Shown: piece by piece, positions 26,376-37,376 of the stretch
How the letters are laid out: each line of letters begins with the position of its first letter
How positions within the stretch are numbered: the stretch's first letter is position 1
NCBI GenBank assembly: GCA_024699855.1
Contig: JAMPIQ010000002.1
Coordinates: 16,368,001-16,432,000 of the forward strand
Reading direction: 5' to 3'
Origin: Aphelenchoides besseyi
Taxonomy: Eukaryota > Nematoda > Chromadorea > Rhabditida > Aphelenchoididae
DNA length: 64,000 nt
Program-made: the position numbers and the translations under genes
The notes under the pieces: model-generated
What the model was told of the DNA's origin: nothing
What the model saw: only the letters and a program-made list of their open reading frames with translations
Database searches by the model: none

Positions 26376-26890
26376 AATCAAAAGACACATTAAAAATGGC
26401 TAAAATCCAAACCTTCAAAAATGAACTTTACCAACCATAGAAATTGATTATGATAAACGAAATAACAATATACACTATTAAACTCAAAACCCTGTGAATA
26501 TCAGCCAAACGTAATCAGCTGGAATCAAGCTATGGAAGTTGACGATTTTACTTGTGAACAGTCGATCTGATTGTTTTGACAGAAATCGGTCTGTCGCTGG
26601 AAACAGTTCGAGTTTCTAGTTTATGAATTGGACTCATAAACATGATTAGTGATTTCATTTGAACTCATTGTCTAATGTTACTGTTTGACATTTAGCTTGG
26701 AACTCACAACTTCCAAGTTAAAACGAGGTTCTGAATGCAATCCACTCTGTTGTCGTTTCAAATAACCATGAGATTTTCAATTGATTAATGGAGTGGAATA
26801 TTAAGAACACGTTGAAACCTGTGATCGAGGCCAAGTGAACCTTTCAGCTGTTAGTTGCTATCAGACTTCCATTCTCCTCTATTCCAATGT

Positions 26891-27007
26891 GTTCGTCCAT
26901 ATCTCGTTGAATGCACGCCATCCCGTCCGATCTGGCAAGTTAAGCAACGATGAGCTTGATTAGTACATGGATCGGAGACGTCCTTGGAATCTCAAGTGAC
27001 GAACGCT
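26891..27007 (+). rRNA. 5S: 5S rRNA
   Basis: A 117 nt gene with the canonical framework: gttgaatgcacgcc, then gtccgatctggcaagttaag, caacgatgagc (internal control region), gtacatggatcggagac and cttggaat. The terminal stem pairs gttcgtc at the 5' end with gacgaac at the 3' end. A TTTT terminator begins at once after the gene (gctttttacc). Single copy in this window. No spliced-leader RNA gene is seen within the adjoining kilobase. Confidence 0.93.
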
Positions 27008-27406
27008 TTTTACCACTACTCAATGACTTCTTTTTGCACTCAATTAATGAACTATTTGTTTTGAAGCTTTTATTCAGTTAACAAGTGAAAATAAAACAAG
27101 AAATCTGTTCAATCAATTGGGTAAAATACAAAGCGAAATGTTCAATATCTTGGACGAGTTTCTATTGTTCGAACAAAAAGCAGGGTCGTCCTGCTATTTG
27201 AAGAACGGCGTCCAAATGACGCGCATTAATACAGAAACATGCATGTAGCTCAAGCTCAAATTCAAAATTTTTCAAATGCCTAAAACAAATGATCAGTAAT
27301 CAAGCGCATTTGGCACTGTATGCCGTTAGAACTTCAATGACGCCAATTTGAAAAACTTCATTTCAAATGACTCGCATTTGATCACTTCAATGGCGCAAAC
27401 ATTCAG
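27007..27406. other. 5S downstream flank, no gene
   Basis: AT-rich with repeated caaatgacgcgcat-like words near 27,215 and 27,365. No coding or RNA gene seen. Confidence 0.4.
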
Positions 27407-27479
27407 TTAGATCAGTGATCAAGCAGTCACTTACCTTTTTGTCCTCGGCACTGAATGCCGTTCTCCTGTTTTTTTTTTT

Positions 27480-27900
27480 TCGGAAGGGAGCAGAGGAACG
27501 AGACGATAAAATGACTGTTTGGACTCATTTCCCATGCTTTATATATATTCGAATGAGACCATCGAGACTGCAGAAGGCGATACCCACAGTCATAGATGCA
27601 GTAGCCTGAAGTGATAAGAATAGATAAGGTAGTTGGCATCACTCAGTAGACAATAGATTACGAGTTTATTTATGATTGGCAGGTTGTTTCTTAATCTCCA
27701 AACTTTACCCGGAGTGCTACTGAAGTTCGAATTCGAACATGTATATTGACGGCGTTTCTTTAAACACAGTCACATTTACCAAGACATCAACAACTGAGCT
27801 GTTAGCTTCAGGTCACATTCTTATGTGAACTTGGACCGTAGGTTGGTGGTCAATTCTAATTCTATTGGACAATATTTCAAGCTTATTCGTTTAGTTTATG
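27480..27900 (-). repeat. Left inverted arm of repeat B
   Basis: On the minus strand this arm reads cataagaatgtgacctgaag, then ctaacagctcagttgttgat and a TATATAAAG box, followed by atgagtccaaacagtca. The same order occurs on the plus strand at 29,040-29,470. The arms point away from each other with a roughly 1.1 kb non-matching centre, so the block is a large imperfect palindrome. Each arm carries the decayed end of one coding region followed by a promoter-like segment. Confidence 0.65.
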
Positions 27901-28051
27901 ACCTTTTTGAAGTCAGATAATTGATTATTTCTTCCATTATTTCAACGGGATTATCATCTGGTACACAAGGAAATAACAATGGATTCCAATTAAATGACAG
28001 ATTTTACGTTTATCGTCGTAGTCAAGCGCAACGATCGTGAGTTGATGTCAA

Positions 28052-28297
28052 TCACTTCTTTTTTATTTGCTTGTAGATCTTTGTTTTTTGTTGTCCCCTC
28101 ACTTTCTCATTCAAGGTGAAGCTTAAATTCAAGTTCAAGTGCACGATTTTGATCATTCGCTGATAACAGTTCGCATCTACAGCTGTTAATTGCTCGAACC
28201 CATGTTCACAATTTAGGTGAGTTGAAATAACAACAAACAGAAACGTCAACATCGAGATTTTAGCTCGAAAGTTTGTGTCCGAAATGTGAACTTCCAT
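28052..28297 (-). other. Signal-peptide-like open frame in the centre of repeat B
   Basis: An 81-codon minus-strand frame containing a hydrophobic start (ISMLTFLFVVISTHLNC) and a polar remainder ending in Lys repeats. The paired copy near 44,000 has a stop immediately after HLNCE, so it is not conserved as protein. Reported as a possible relic only. Confidence 0.25.
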
Positions 28298-28580
28298 TGA
28301 CTACAGCTCGGGAACCAGTGACCCTAGAAGCGTGTGATTAACAGGACAAAAACAACCACTCATGAACTCCAAACCCTGTGAATATCAGCGGAGTCCAATC
28401 AGCCAACAAGCTAAAATACACAACACCCCCCATTCCCTTTTATGACATGTCCATCGCGCAAATCGATGTAGCTTAGAGATTCTGGCAACAGTCATTGTTT
28501 ATATTGTGTTAGTAGAAAGCTTGAAAGTCTGGCTATTGATTGTGCGTAAACTTGTAGACACCGGATAACTGAGAGAGAAA

Positions 28581-28855
28581 TGAGAGGTCTTCAAAACCAA
28601 AAACAATCTGTCGAAAATCGTCCAAAATTGCAAAAGTTTGTGCAGCTCTTACCATTGATGATGGTGAGCTCTTATTTGGCACTCTCATTGACAAGGTTAG
28701 AGAATTTATAATTCCGAAAGTTTGGAGCCTGAAGTTGATCGAGAACAGAATTGCAAACATAAATATACTCAGAAATCGCTTAAATTTGATGACTTGGCTT
28801 TATCTAGAAGAATTGATCTTTTTATGTTGTAATTTTTTCACACACAACTAAACAC
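28581..28855 (+). pseudogene. Coding remnant (TIDDGELLFGT block) in repeat B
   Basis: The reading LTIDDGELLFGTLIDKV continues through REFIIPKVWSLKLIENRI and LRNRLNLMTWLYLEELI. In this copy a 2-base expansion near 28,603 disconnects it from the upstream MRGLQNQ start that is in frame in copies A (26,202) and C (44,341). It has no recognised family. It probably belongs to the same family as the downstream remnants at 29,640-30,780. Confidence 0.45.
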
Positions 28856-29039
28856 ATTACAAGCATCAATTGGTGTAAATTTGGAATTGATGGGCGCATT
28901 AGTTTTGGAAATCGAACTGAAAATTTGCTGACCAGTCAAACTCCACTACTACTTGTCGTTTTACGAGAACAACGAAATAGTTGGAAGTGTTATAGAAAGT
29001 ATGGTCCATAGCCGGAGTCCAAATAAGTATAAAAGAACC

Positions 29040-29470
29040 AAATAAACTGAAGGATTATCCAATAAAATTCGAATCAGCCAACAATCTATTGTTCAATTTC
29101 ATGTAAGAATATGACCTGAAGCCAACAGCTCAGTGATTGTTGACGTCTTGGTAGATGTGATTGCATTCTAAAGGACGCTGCCAATCTCGTTCAAATTCAA
29201 AATCACCTCGGGGAAAGCCTGGAAGCGAGAAAACAATCTGATTGGAACGCCGATCAATCAATAAAATTGTTCTCTTTTGTCTACCGAGAGATGTTAACCG
29301 CCTTCTCTGTTCCTATCACTGGTAGCGACTGCATATTTGACTGCGGGTAACGCCTTTTGCAGCTTCCATGGTCTCATTCGAGTAGCATATAAACCCTGGA
29401 ATGAGTCCAAACAGTCACTCCATCGTCTCATTCCTTTCCTAGTCATTCCTTCTCTACTCATTCCTCTGCT
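29040..29470 (+). promoter_or_regulatory. Right inverted arm with TATA-type promoter-like segment
   Basis: Contains agcatataaaccctg near 29,388, followed about 20 bp later by atgagtccaaacagtcact and a pyrimidine-rich tract. The mirror arm keeps the TATA-like box (tatatataaagc on the minus strand) and the following atgagtccaaacagtca word, as does repeat C near 45,150. Conservation of the box and spacing across four arms suggests a core promoter; alternatively it is simply shared ancestry. Confidence 0.4.
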
Positions 29471-29475
29471 CTTCT

Positions 29476-29563
29476 CTCCGCTGGTCGATCAACGCACTAT
29501 TATCATACACTGTTCACGTTTCAACTAGTGTAGGATAACAGTGCGTTGGATGACCAAGCGGAG
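29476..29563 (+). ncRNA. Long hairpin, pre-miRNA-like
   Basis: Arms of 35-36 nt (29,476-29,510 and 29,528-29,563) pair almost completely, starting ctccgct(g)gtc on the 5' side and ending gaccaagcggag on the 3' side, around a 17 nt loop (tgttcacgtttcaacta). The copy at 45,237-45,324 keeps the stem, with the 5' arm unchanged. Size and loop fit a microRNA precursor, but a transposon inverted repeat is an equally simple explanation without small-RNA data. Confidence 0.35.
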
Positions 29564-29619
29564 GAATCGAAGAGCAGACTCCTAGTCCAACTACTCGAAT
29601 CCTTTGACCGTTTCGTTTC

Positions 29620-30780
29620 CGTCCTCACTTTACTTTTCAGTTTGTGCGAGTGTCCGTGGGTGTGAGCGGGAATGGAATAACGATTATTTTGATGCCAATC
29701 TGCTTTGTTTTTGAACTCTGCAAAGACTAGTTGGTACGAAGATTAGACGAATCAAACGAACGTACACGCAAAGGCCTTCGAAATGTATCAATCAGAAAGT
29801 AGGAACACCTCCTTCGTCTGAATGATCTGTTTGTTAACTCACTTCAATTTCAGCTGTCGCACTCGTCGACAGATTACTTTCTGTGTCGTTTGTTGGAACC
29901 GCTTTTGCCATCCTTACCTTTAATCGCGAACTATGAGACAGGAGATCTTCGATTGATTGAATTGTTGGCTGTGAATAAGCTCTTGATGACTGTGAGCTGC
30001 TGGTGACTGCAGGACAGAAAACTGCTCATGATTTGGAGAGTTCGACATCCACTTCTCAGTGAGTCGAAATCAATTGGTTTCAGATCCTGTGCCACTTAAC
30101 TATCGGATTTATAGGTCTACTCGAAAGTCCTGTGATCAAAGGTAATCTGCGATCTCCTAACTAATCGGCAATGATGATGGGGAGAAAGTGGAGTTGACGA
30201 TTGGAAGCAAAGTGTTAAACTTATAGATTGGAGTATGGAGAGTACGTATTTGACATTTGTTTTGCAAGATACGAACTTTTACTGAGTAAATTTTTGACTT
30301 GAAATTAACACTGAAATCGGTTTTTCTGATCAAACCATATTAAAAGTTGAGCCGATTGCCTCGAAAGAACATAGGGTTGTGCGCATCAGTGGGGCTCATC
30401 GACATGCAATATATGACAGCATATAAAATAATTACAATGGACTTATTAACTTTGGTAGAAATCTTTCCTACATTTTTGCTCCAAGTGCGGATTTACATAT
30501 TTTGGTCGTTACGATGTTTCTCTAATATGTATATTAGCAATTTAGAAAACTCAACTAATGAGCGTTACAACGGTATATAATACATGGTTCCAAAATAGCT
30601 AGTCGCAGAGATACGATCGATGTAATGTGGACAAGAACCTTTTCAGTGAACCGGACAAACTCTCCAATTTAGTTTGGCTTCGACTGAAACCCATCTTCGA
30701 CGCCCGGCCTGATGCCTACAATTCTATTCTAAGGCAGTTACTCAAGAATCTTAAGCAAAAATGTCCCCTCAATTCTAACT
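29620..30780 (+). pseudogene. RPDAY-family gene remnant downstream of the hairpin
   Basis: Blocks with protein character: DYFLCRLLEPLLPSLPLI, then GDLRLIELLAVNKLLMTVSC and a stop (29,870-30,005). The segment around 30,330-30,420 is partly decayed. The final exon after acceptor ttttcag near 30,647 encodes VWLRLKPIFDARPDAYNSIL and ends CPLNSN. That last block matches the 3' end of the gene at 13,368. Frames do not chain, so this copy is decayed. The unknown family is discussed in the findings. Confidence 0.45.
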
Positions 30781-30789
30781 AATGATGTT

Positions 30790-32588
30790 TGTTTCTGTTA
30801 TATCGTTTTTTGTTGTAAACTTTTATTTTGCCGAGTAGAAAATAAAATGTCTTTGACTTGATAGTCATCACTTTGCATTCGACGTTAGTTTGAACCGTTG
30901 TCTAAGATGACAACAGCTTGGGTTTGATGACTTATTCTTTATTTGATTATTGAATTTTACGATCAAATTAACTCCTTATGAACCAGAATATCCACCAAAA
31001 TTAAACAGACGGCGGCAAGAAGGTTGAACCCTCAATACTTCGACAATCTCTCCGGTATTCCTTTCGACTGTTGATAAAACACTTAAACGTACCGTTAGCT
31101 TCGTTCTCAACTGTTTAAAAACTCTTGCCGATTCTCGACCATTACTTCCGCCTTCCATTTGGCTGAGGATCAATTGGCCAAAAATTGTGAAGTCGCGTTT
31201 CGGTTACTTTTATTTCGACTTGAACTCACAATTTACAGACTCGAAGGCCATTACCTTTCAACCAACTTCTGTGAGCAATGACCGTTGTTCTTTTGTCAAC
31301 AAACCGTTTTCCATGTGAGTACAATTGCCACATTCACTGCCCTCCTGTTGAGCAATCAACTGCAACAAAATTTTCGTCCTTCATTCAAGCACATATCAGC
31401 GGTCGATTGGGTCGAGGAAACAGGACGAGAGATCGACCAGTTTTTAGCTCGAATCCAACGACACTGACAGTTCTCGTTTATATTGCTGCAATCAAGAGGT
31501 CATGCTGTTTTCCCAAGATTTGCTTGTGGAGGTGGCTTGGTTTCAACAACAGCGACGAGTTTTGGTCAGCTTCCCATGCGAATACCAAAATCGTGAGTTC
31601 TCTTTCGACGACTTTGTTTCCAATCAAATTCATGATCGTATGGTTATTTTCGACATCACGTGCCGTTGAAGCTGACGAATTCGAAAAGCGCTAAGAAGGT
31701 TGCGATAAAAGAAAAACCGTAAGCAATGCATCAACATCGTTAACACAAATCTCATAGAAACGTTGCGCTCACGCGCCGATGCCTCGTTGTTACGTTCGTT
31801 AACACCAACGAGTCTAAGGACAAACGTGCGGCTCTTAGTCGATATTTATTGTTGGGTTTAGACTTACAGAAACACTTAATGCTGATTCGAGAGTTTATGA
31901 TGGGGACGAAATAGTTCTAGAAAGCCCCATATTCAAAGTTTGTTCAATTTGTATAAGTTAGTTAATAAATTGAGCTCCACAGAAACCCTCTCATGGAGTT
32001 GAGTGTTCAAACAATAAGAGACATTCCAGAGCGTTCCACAACTACGGTTTGTCCTGATTTGTATCAGTTATTGTTTGATTATTTCAGGCCCCCGGAGTCA
32101 CTCACTAGTGATTTGAAATTTTTCTATCAGAAACAAACCATTCCCGAGGCAAATTGCAACTTCTGGTTCTACCTTAAGGTTTGTTTTGAGTTGTACTATT
32201 CATTAATTGGTGATTGAGACGCCGCGAAACAATGATCGGCGATTTGAGGGCTTTGTTCAGAAAGAAAACACCTCGCGGTTCTCGTAGCTAGAGGTCAGGC
32301 TTGGGTGCCGCCAACCAGTATTTAATCGTCGTAGATCTCCCAGACACCATCATTTGTAGCTGAGTGGTCCTCGAAGAGTACGCTATTCGAGGTAAGTTTC
32401 GATTTCTGTTCTTTTTCTTAACATATTCGGAATTTCAGGATCACTCAGCTCCTCGTCCTTTGTTTGTTCCAAAACAAACAAGGGAAATTTACAATTCATT
32501 TCCCCTGTTGTGTTTGTGTGTGTGTGTGTGTACACACAAGATAAGTTTATTCAATTTGTATCAATCAGTAACTGACTTATTTTAGACG
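30790..32588. other. Gene-poor stretch with coding-like remnants
   Basis: Several short frames (for example TALLLSNQLQQNFRPSFKHI at about 31,330 and PPESLTSDLKFFYQKQ at about 32,092) look like decayed exons, the latter preceded by a tttcag acceptor. Similar acceptor-plus-ESL units recur near 31,870 and 32,589. A (tg)n microsatellite lies at about 32,510-32,531. No complete gene could be built. Confidence 0.3.
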
Positions 32589-32620
32589 CCCTCGAATCAC
32601 TCTCAGCAGTGATTCGAGGG
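32589..32620. repeat. Perfect 13 bp inverted repeat (hairpin)
   Basis: Arms ccctcgaatcact and agtgattcgaggg are exact complements around a 6 nt loop (ctcagc). It lies directly after a ttttag acceptor-like site and just before the Tc1-type element. Function is unknown. Confidence 0.5.
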
Positions 32621-32640
32621 TTTACAAGACAAATGTGAAT

Positions 32641-33416
32641 ACAGTACTGGACAAAAGTTGGGAAGAAACTTGGCTTATTGCGTTTTTTGCGTGCTTAGTA
32701 ATGATAGCGTGATTTTTTCAGCTTTTTGGTTTTGTCGTTGAATATTCTTTCATTTTAGACGCTTTCGGACGAGAAGTAAGAAACAGTTAAGATACTGTAC
32801 CCAATTTTACGAAGCATTAAAGGAATGGCGACGAAATGTAATGTTTCCAAGTCGAGTGTTGAGCGCGTACTCAAAAACCTGAGCAGAAAGACCGGCAAGA
32901 CTCTCGGCCATCTGATGAAAGTGAATCCACGTCTTCGTCGTCATATTAAACGCCATGTAGTCAACGAACTTCAAGGCGGTAATCGCGACAAATGGGCGGT
33001 GGATCAATCATGATCCTCGGGGCCATTTGTTCAACCCGAAAACTGCTGATCGACGTACGTTCTTCGTCTATCTCTTCAACTTTCGATGGCAATTTAATCT
33101 GTTACAGGTTAGCAACAATCACTACAAGGCAGTTGACTACGTTTCGGTGTTCATTTTGAAGTTCTTCCCGTGGATACAAGCAAATAAGACGCCGGTCCTG
33201 GGTGTGGCAACAATGCCTAGCGTCAATTCACACGGCCCGGGTCACCACCGACTTCATACTCGACCGGCGAGTAGCTACGAGCGATTAGCCATCCCGTAGT
33301 CCAGATTTGAATTCGATCGAGAACGTTTGGAAGCTGATGGAAGACGAAATATACCGGAATGGTCAATTTCGCACAAAACCCGAACTTCTGGCCGCAATCC
33401 ATCGCCCGGTCCCGAA
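32641..33416 (+). mobile_element. Tc1-type DNA transposon relic, truncated by the assembly gap
   Basis: The left end starts at a TA with acagtactggacaaaagttg, the form of Tc1/mariner termini. The transposase pieces, in order, are a helix-turn-helix block (ATKCNVSKSSVERVLKN at about 32,828) and, after frame losses, the DDE-domain signature SPDLNSIENVWKLMEDEIYR (about 33,296-33,360). The last block is the hallmark xDLNPIENxW of Tc1 enzymes and includes the catalytic Glu region. Several stops and missing segments show it is inactive. The right end is lost in the gap. Confidence 0.85.
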
Positions 33417-33516
33417 NNNNNNNNNNNNNNNNNNNNNNNNNNNNNNNNNNNNNNNNNNNNNNNNNNNNNNNNNNNNNNNNNNNNNNNNNNNNNNNNNNNN
33501 NNNNNNNNNNNNNNNN
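33417..33516. other. Assembly gap (100 N)
   Basis: A run of 100 unknown bases, a conventional scaffold gap of unspecified true size. Order and distance across it depend on the assembler. Confidence 0.99.
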
Positions 33517-35995
33517 CGATAGTCATTACTTTAACGCTAGCACTTACAACATCAACTTGCGAAAGCTGTGAATGAAGATAAAGTTAATCAAGATTTGATT
33601 GAAGCATATGAAAAGGAATTGCCTTGTTTTTGGTTGAAAAATGAATTGTTCGAGTAAAGAGATGTGAGTGATGATAGTTGTGGTCAAACAAATTGTTTGA
33701 TTTCGAAACAACAAATCGTCGGTTTTGTATGTCGGTCTCAATTAGCAACTCTTAGAAATCTTATCGAGATAACGTCGAGTCGATCACCGGGCACAGCGTC
33801 ATCTCCCGACGTGCGGCCGATCGCTCAGTTGTTGCTATATGAAATCGTTTCTCTTCCTCCATGCTCTCCCTAATATTTTTGTAACCCGTATTCAAACGAC
33901 AAACCGTCGGAAACGGCACAATGTCAAAGGATAATGTTTTGCGATGGAACAGTTTTTATTGTTTTGTGAATAAATTATATCGATGACGCATCGGATGTTA
34001 CGGTCGCTGATAATCGAACACGTGTACCGCTTGTTGAGAGCAGAAGAGAGGTAGATTAAGATTGCCCTGCTTTTTAAGTCGCCGCGTTTTAGTCGGCCGC
34101 TCATCTGTAGAATAAAGCCCCGGCACCAAGTGAAACGTGGTTTTAATTTCGCGGCCATCCATAGCCACGTTTGCACACAATCCACAATGTCCGGAAACTC
34201 GATCTCTGAAGCGCAGAGTTTTGAAGTCGGCAAGTGAAGCTTCCGTTCGGATCGAGCGGTGTCGAGAATTGTTCAATTATCGAATTTAATGTTTTTGAAT
34301 CGTCAATTGACAATTTTATGTTCTTTGAGCTGGTAGGCGAGAATGACCCTATGTTGTTTAACCGCCGGGCAATCTGGCGTTCCTTATTCGAATATTCTTT
34401 TGTTGCTGACCGCCGGACAGTCTGGGGAGATCTAGCTATCAAAAACAAGACGCCGCCTTTACACCTTCCTGGCCACTCGACATTCAGTCGTTTTCTCCTC
34501 CCCTTTTTGCCGTTTGCGCATCCTCGTTTTTTTTGTATTAAACGACGCCTCGTAATGATCGGGGATCATTTCCTTTTTTGCCATTTTCCCATCTCCCTTT
34601 CTCTCTTCCGTGCCTCTTTTTTCATTCGTGCTTTTACCGTAATTTTCTCTTGGATTCTCGTAGTCCTTTTTATCAATAAAGATTTATTAACCCAAGTATG
34701 AGGTTTGAGATCTAACGTTCAAGACAAACCAAAATCAACTGGAAAGAACCTCTTCGAAAATTGTCAATCCCGACAGCGGAATTTGTCAAACACGGCGAAA
34801 CTTGAGCAAATCGAATATGCCGGCGAATGGCAAACCACCCATCTAGCTCGAGCTACTTTTAAACTGCTTTAATCCAACAGTGTAAGTGACTTAATGACTT
34901 TTCGCTTCTTATCATTTCGATTTCAGCCAGGATATTTTCCCGCGAAAAACTAGGCGAACTGACGATATACATGAAAATAGACTTGCAGAATAGCTTTGAA
35001 GAATCAACTCACGGAAGATCAACGGCACCAAGCCGAAACTATAATGATCGGAGTGTTTAGTAAGTTTATTCCCCTTCTTCTGTAATAACTCTGACAATTT
35101 CAGTGGAAGCTCTCAGGACTCCGACTATCGTTTGGCGAATATCCAAAGAGACCGCGCGGTTGGATCGCAACTGAAGAATGTTAACATTGTGTTTGTATCG
35201 TTTCATTGAAATTAATCGTTCTTTGTGTACTCGTTTTGGCAACCGATCATCAGGATTTCCGCGCGTTCTCCGCCACGAGATGATAAGATCGACGAGTGAC
35301 CTCATCCAGCACGTGGAAATTGAGACGAAAAAAGCAGCTAAAGAAGCGCCGACGGCAAATCCAATTGTCACCGAAACCGGAAATGAGATTGCAGTCGACG
35401 TCGAACCATTCGAAAAAGGCGGAATTTTGAGACAAATGCAAGATTTCAATTTCGATTCACAAGAAACGAAAATCACCATCCAAGAAGTTCTTTGGTGCGA
35501 AATTCCATACGCATTGTCAATTCAGCAATCTTTGCGACTCCACTCGTTCCAAAAGCCAATTCGGCAAAAAAACAGTTGCCGGACATGGAGAACTTAAATG
35601 AGTGGATTGATTACGAGTCAATCATCTTCGGTCTGTCGGTTTTAATCGCTAACAGTCCGTTAAGGATTGGCCTGATGTCCATGTCATTTTGGATCGATCA
35701 TTATTGCGCATTGCGGAGTCGAATCCGGTGAAGTACTGCATCGTGAAGCCGCCGATTCACCCAAACAAAACCGTTTATTTGTTGATTGCTATCTATAAAC
35801 GCGCCCACCACGTGTTGGCAATAATGGAAAAGAGTGCTATTAATCGTCAGTGTTTATCGAATTTTTGCGATTCATCACATCAATCCGTTTCTCCGAACGT
35901 CTCTATTTTAATCCGTTTCGATTTACAGTCAACTCTTTGTTCCATGAACCGGTTTGAATCCGACTGATGACATGTTTTGGAACGACATTGGAAAT
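33517..35995. other. Unrecognised region with scattered coding-like frames
   Basis: Frames with protein-like composition include VNEDKVNQDLIEAYEKELPC (about 33,560, plus), a minus-strand block GHCGLCANVAMDGREIKTTF (about 34,190-34,130), EIETKKAAKEAPTANPIVTE (about 35,320, plus) and VILDRSLLRIAESNPVKYCI (about 35,680, plus). None chains into a gene or matches a family I know. 34,440-34,690 is pyrimidine-rich and ends with an AATAAA at about 34,675. The last kilobase may be part of the Helitron that follows. Confidence 0.3.
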
Positions 35996-36017
35996 CAAGA
36001 CGATAAATAACAACTAG

Positions 36018-37376
36018 ATGGTTCAAATTGTGCTGCTTATGTCGTGTCCAATGCCGAGAACTTTTTTGAGAACATCAGCACGGAATCTGTTTGACTCAAA
36101 GAAACGAGAGTGTTTCGATAAACGTTTGAATTTGTTTGACACGTTGCCGGCAATGTTTTCGTCCAACGATGATAATCAAAGTGTCGATACCGAGCTAATA
36201 GACGCATCCGATGAAATCCAAAATAATAAACGTAACACACCAAAAATAACGGACAAAGCGGTTAGAGCAAATGAAAAAACTATAGTTCAACCAAAAGAAC
36301 AGCTGAAACCGAAGAGCAAAAATTAGAACGTTTGATTCAACAACGACTGCTTCAAGAAAAGTTACACGTTAATGAAACGGAGCAACAAAAAACTGAGCGA
36401 TTAGAAGAGCAAAAAGAACGACAAAAAAGTGTTCGAATTGCTGTAAAACAGAAACAAGTCCAATCAAACGTCCCAGCAGCTCCGATTCATGTTCTAGTAT
36501 ATCGGCTGAGTAAAATGAACGTTCAATGCGAATGTGGAGCTTTGCATTTTGAAGAAGAATGAGTCGGTAACAAACGAATCGTCAACGATTGCTGTAATTC
36601 ACGGAAAGATCGATATGCCGGACTTACCAAAACTGCCACAAGAACTGGAAGATCTGTTCACTGAAAAATTCAGTGTCCAACAATTTCTTCGTCAATATTC
36701 GTAAGTTCGATGCGGCCAATAGATTCGCAGCTTTCAACGTCAAAATGCGATCATGTGAATCTGCCGGTCCATATTGTTTTCAGTATTTAAGGTCAAATCT
36801 GTTACGGAATCGATGAAAGTGTAAGCGCACCGGCTGATCAAAAGTACGGCCAATTGTTCTTCTCCGATTCATCTAAAGCAATAGAAAGACGATTTAAACA
36901 CAACAATGGAAGCGAAGAATAAGTTCATTAACTGCATTCGCAACTGCTTGGTTGTATCCTCTCTTCTTTCCGAAAGGAACGTTAGGATGGTCAATTGACA
37001 TGATCAAAGAAAACACAAACGAACTCGATTAACTCGTTCAGAGTTTCATAGTTATCGGTCGGTCGTTCGAGAAAACTCCAACAGTCGGATCCACTACGGA
37101 AAGAAGTTGTTTCAACAACTCGTAGTCGATTCTTACGTTCAAGTTGAAAGCGATCGAATGCGATGGATTCAACAAAAGCAATTGAAAACAATGCGCTACC
37201 ACGAACTTCACGCAAGTTTGAGTCGAATGAGACAACAATTGAATCGTGGCATCGGACGAATCCACGGGTTGCCATCGACTCACTTCGGATCTCCGCGATT
37301 CATGCGCGAGAACTACCAAGATGCAATGGCAATCGTTCTCAACAACGGCACAACAAAAATGAAACAAGATTGTTGA
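36018..37376 (+). mobile_element. Helitron, N-terminal part of the Rep-helicase (decayed)
   Basis: A Helitron rolling-circle transposase remnant in several frames. In order there is a charged region typical of the N-terminus (QQKTERLEEQKERQKS, about 36,380) and the Cys motif NVQCECGALHFEEE (about 36,515). A frame shift leads to IAVIHGKIDMPDLPKLPQEL and SVQQFLRQYS, then FDAANRFAAFNVKMRSCESA and GPYCFQY. Next come DQKYGQLFFSDSSKAIERRF (about 36,840) and LFQQLVVDSYVQVESDRMRW to SPRFMRENYQDAMAIVL (37,107-37,360). This is the Helitron_like_N domain block order. Stops and frame changes make it inactive. The HUH nuclease core expected next is not found. Confidence 0.85.

Larger units (their letters stand above)
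27407..30480. repeat. Repeat B: 3 kb duplicated block
   Basis: Nearly collinear with 43,195-46,240 over its whole length. Homology starts at gatca(g/a)t(g/a)atcaa(g/a)cagtcac and fades after ataaaataatt(a/g)caatgg near 30,470. Inside are two inverted arms (27,480-27,900 and 29,040-29,470), a conserved hairpin at 29,476 and decayed coding remnants. The paired copy lets conserved pieces be told from noise. Confidence 0.85.

Noticed and set aside
33307..33575. Frames containing long runs of X
   Set aside because: They are translations through the 100 N gap; only the part before 33,417 (Tc1 transposase) is real sequence.
34234..34701. 155-codon plus-strand frame rich in Phe/Leu
   Set aside because: It covers a pyrimidine-rich tract that would give hydrophobic codons by composition alone. 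No start context, introns or motif support it.
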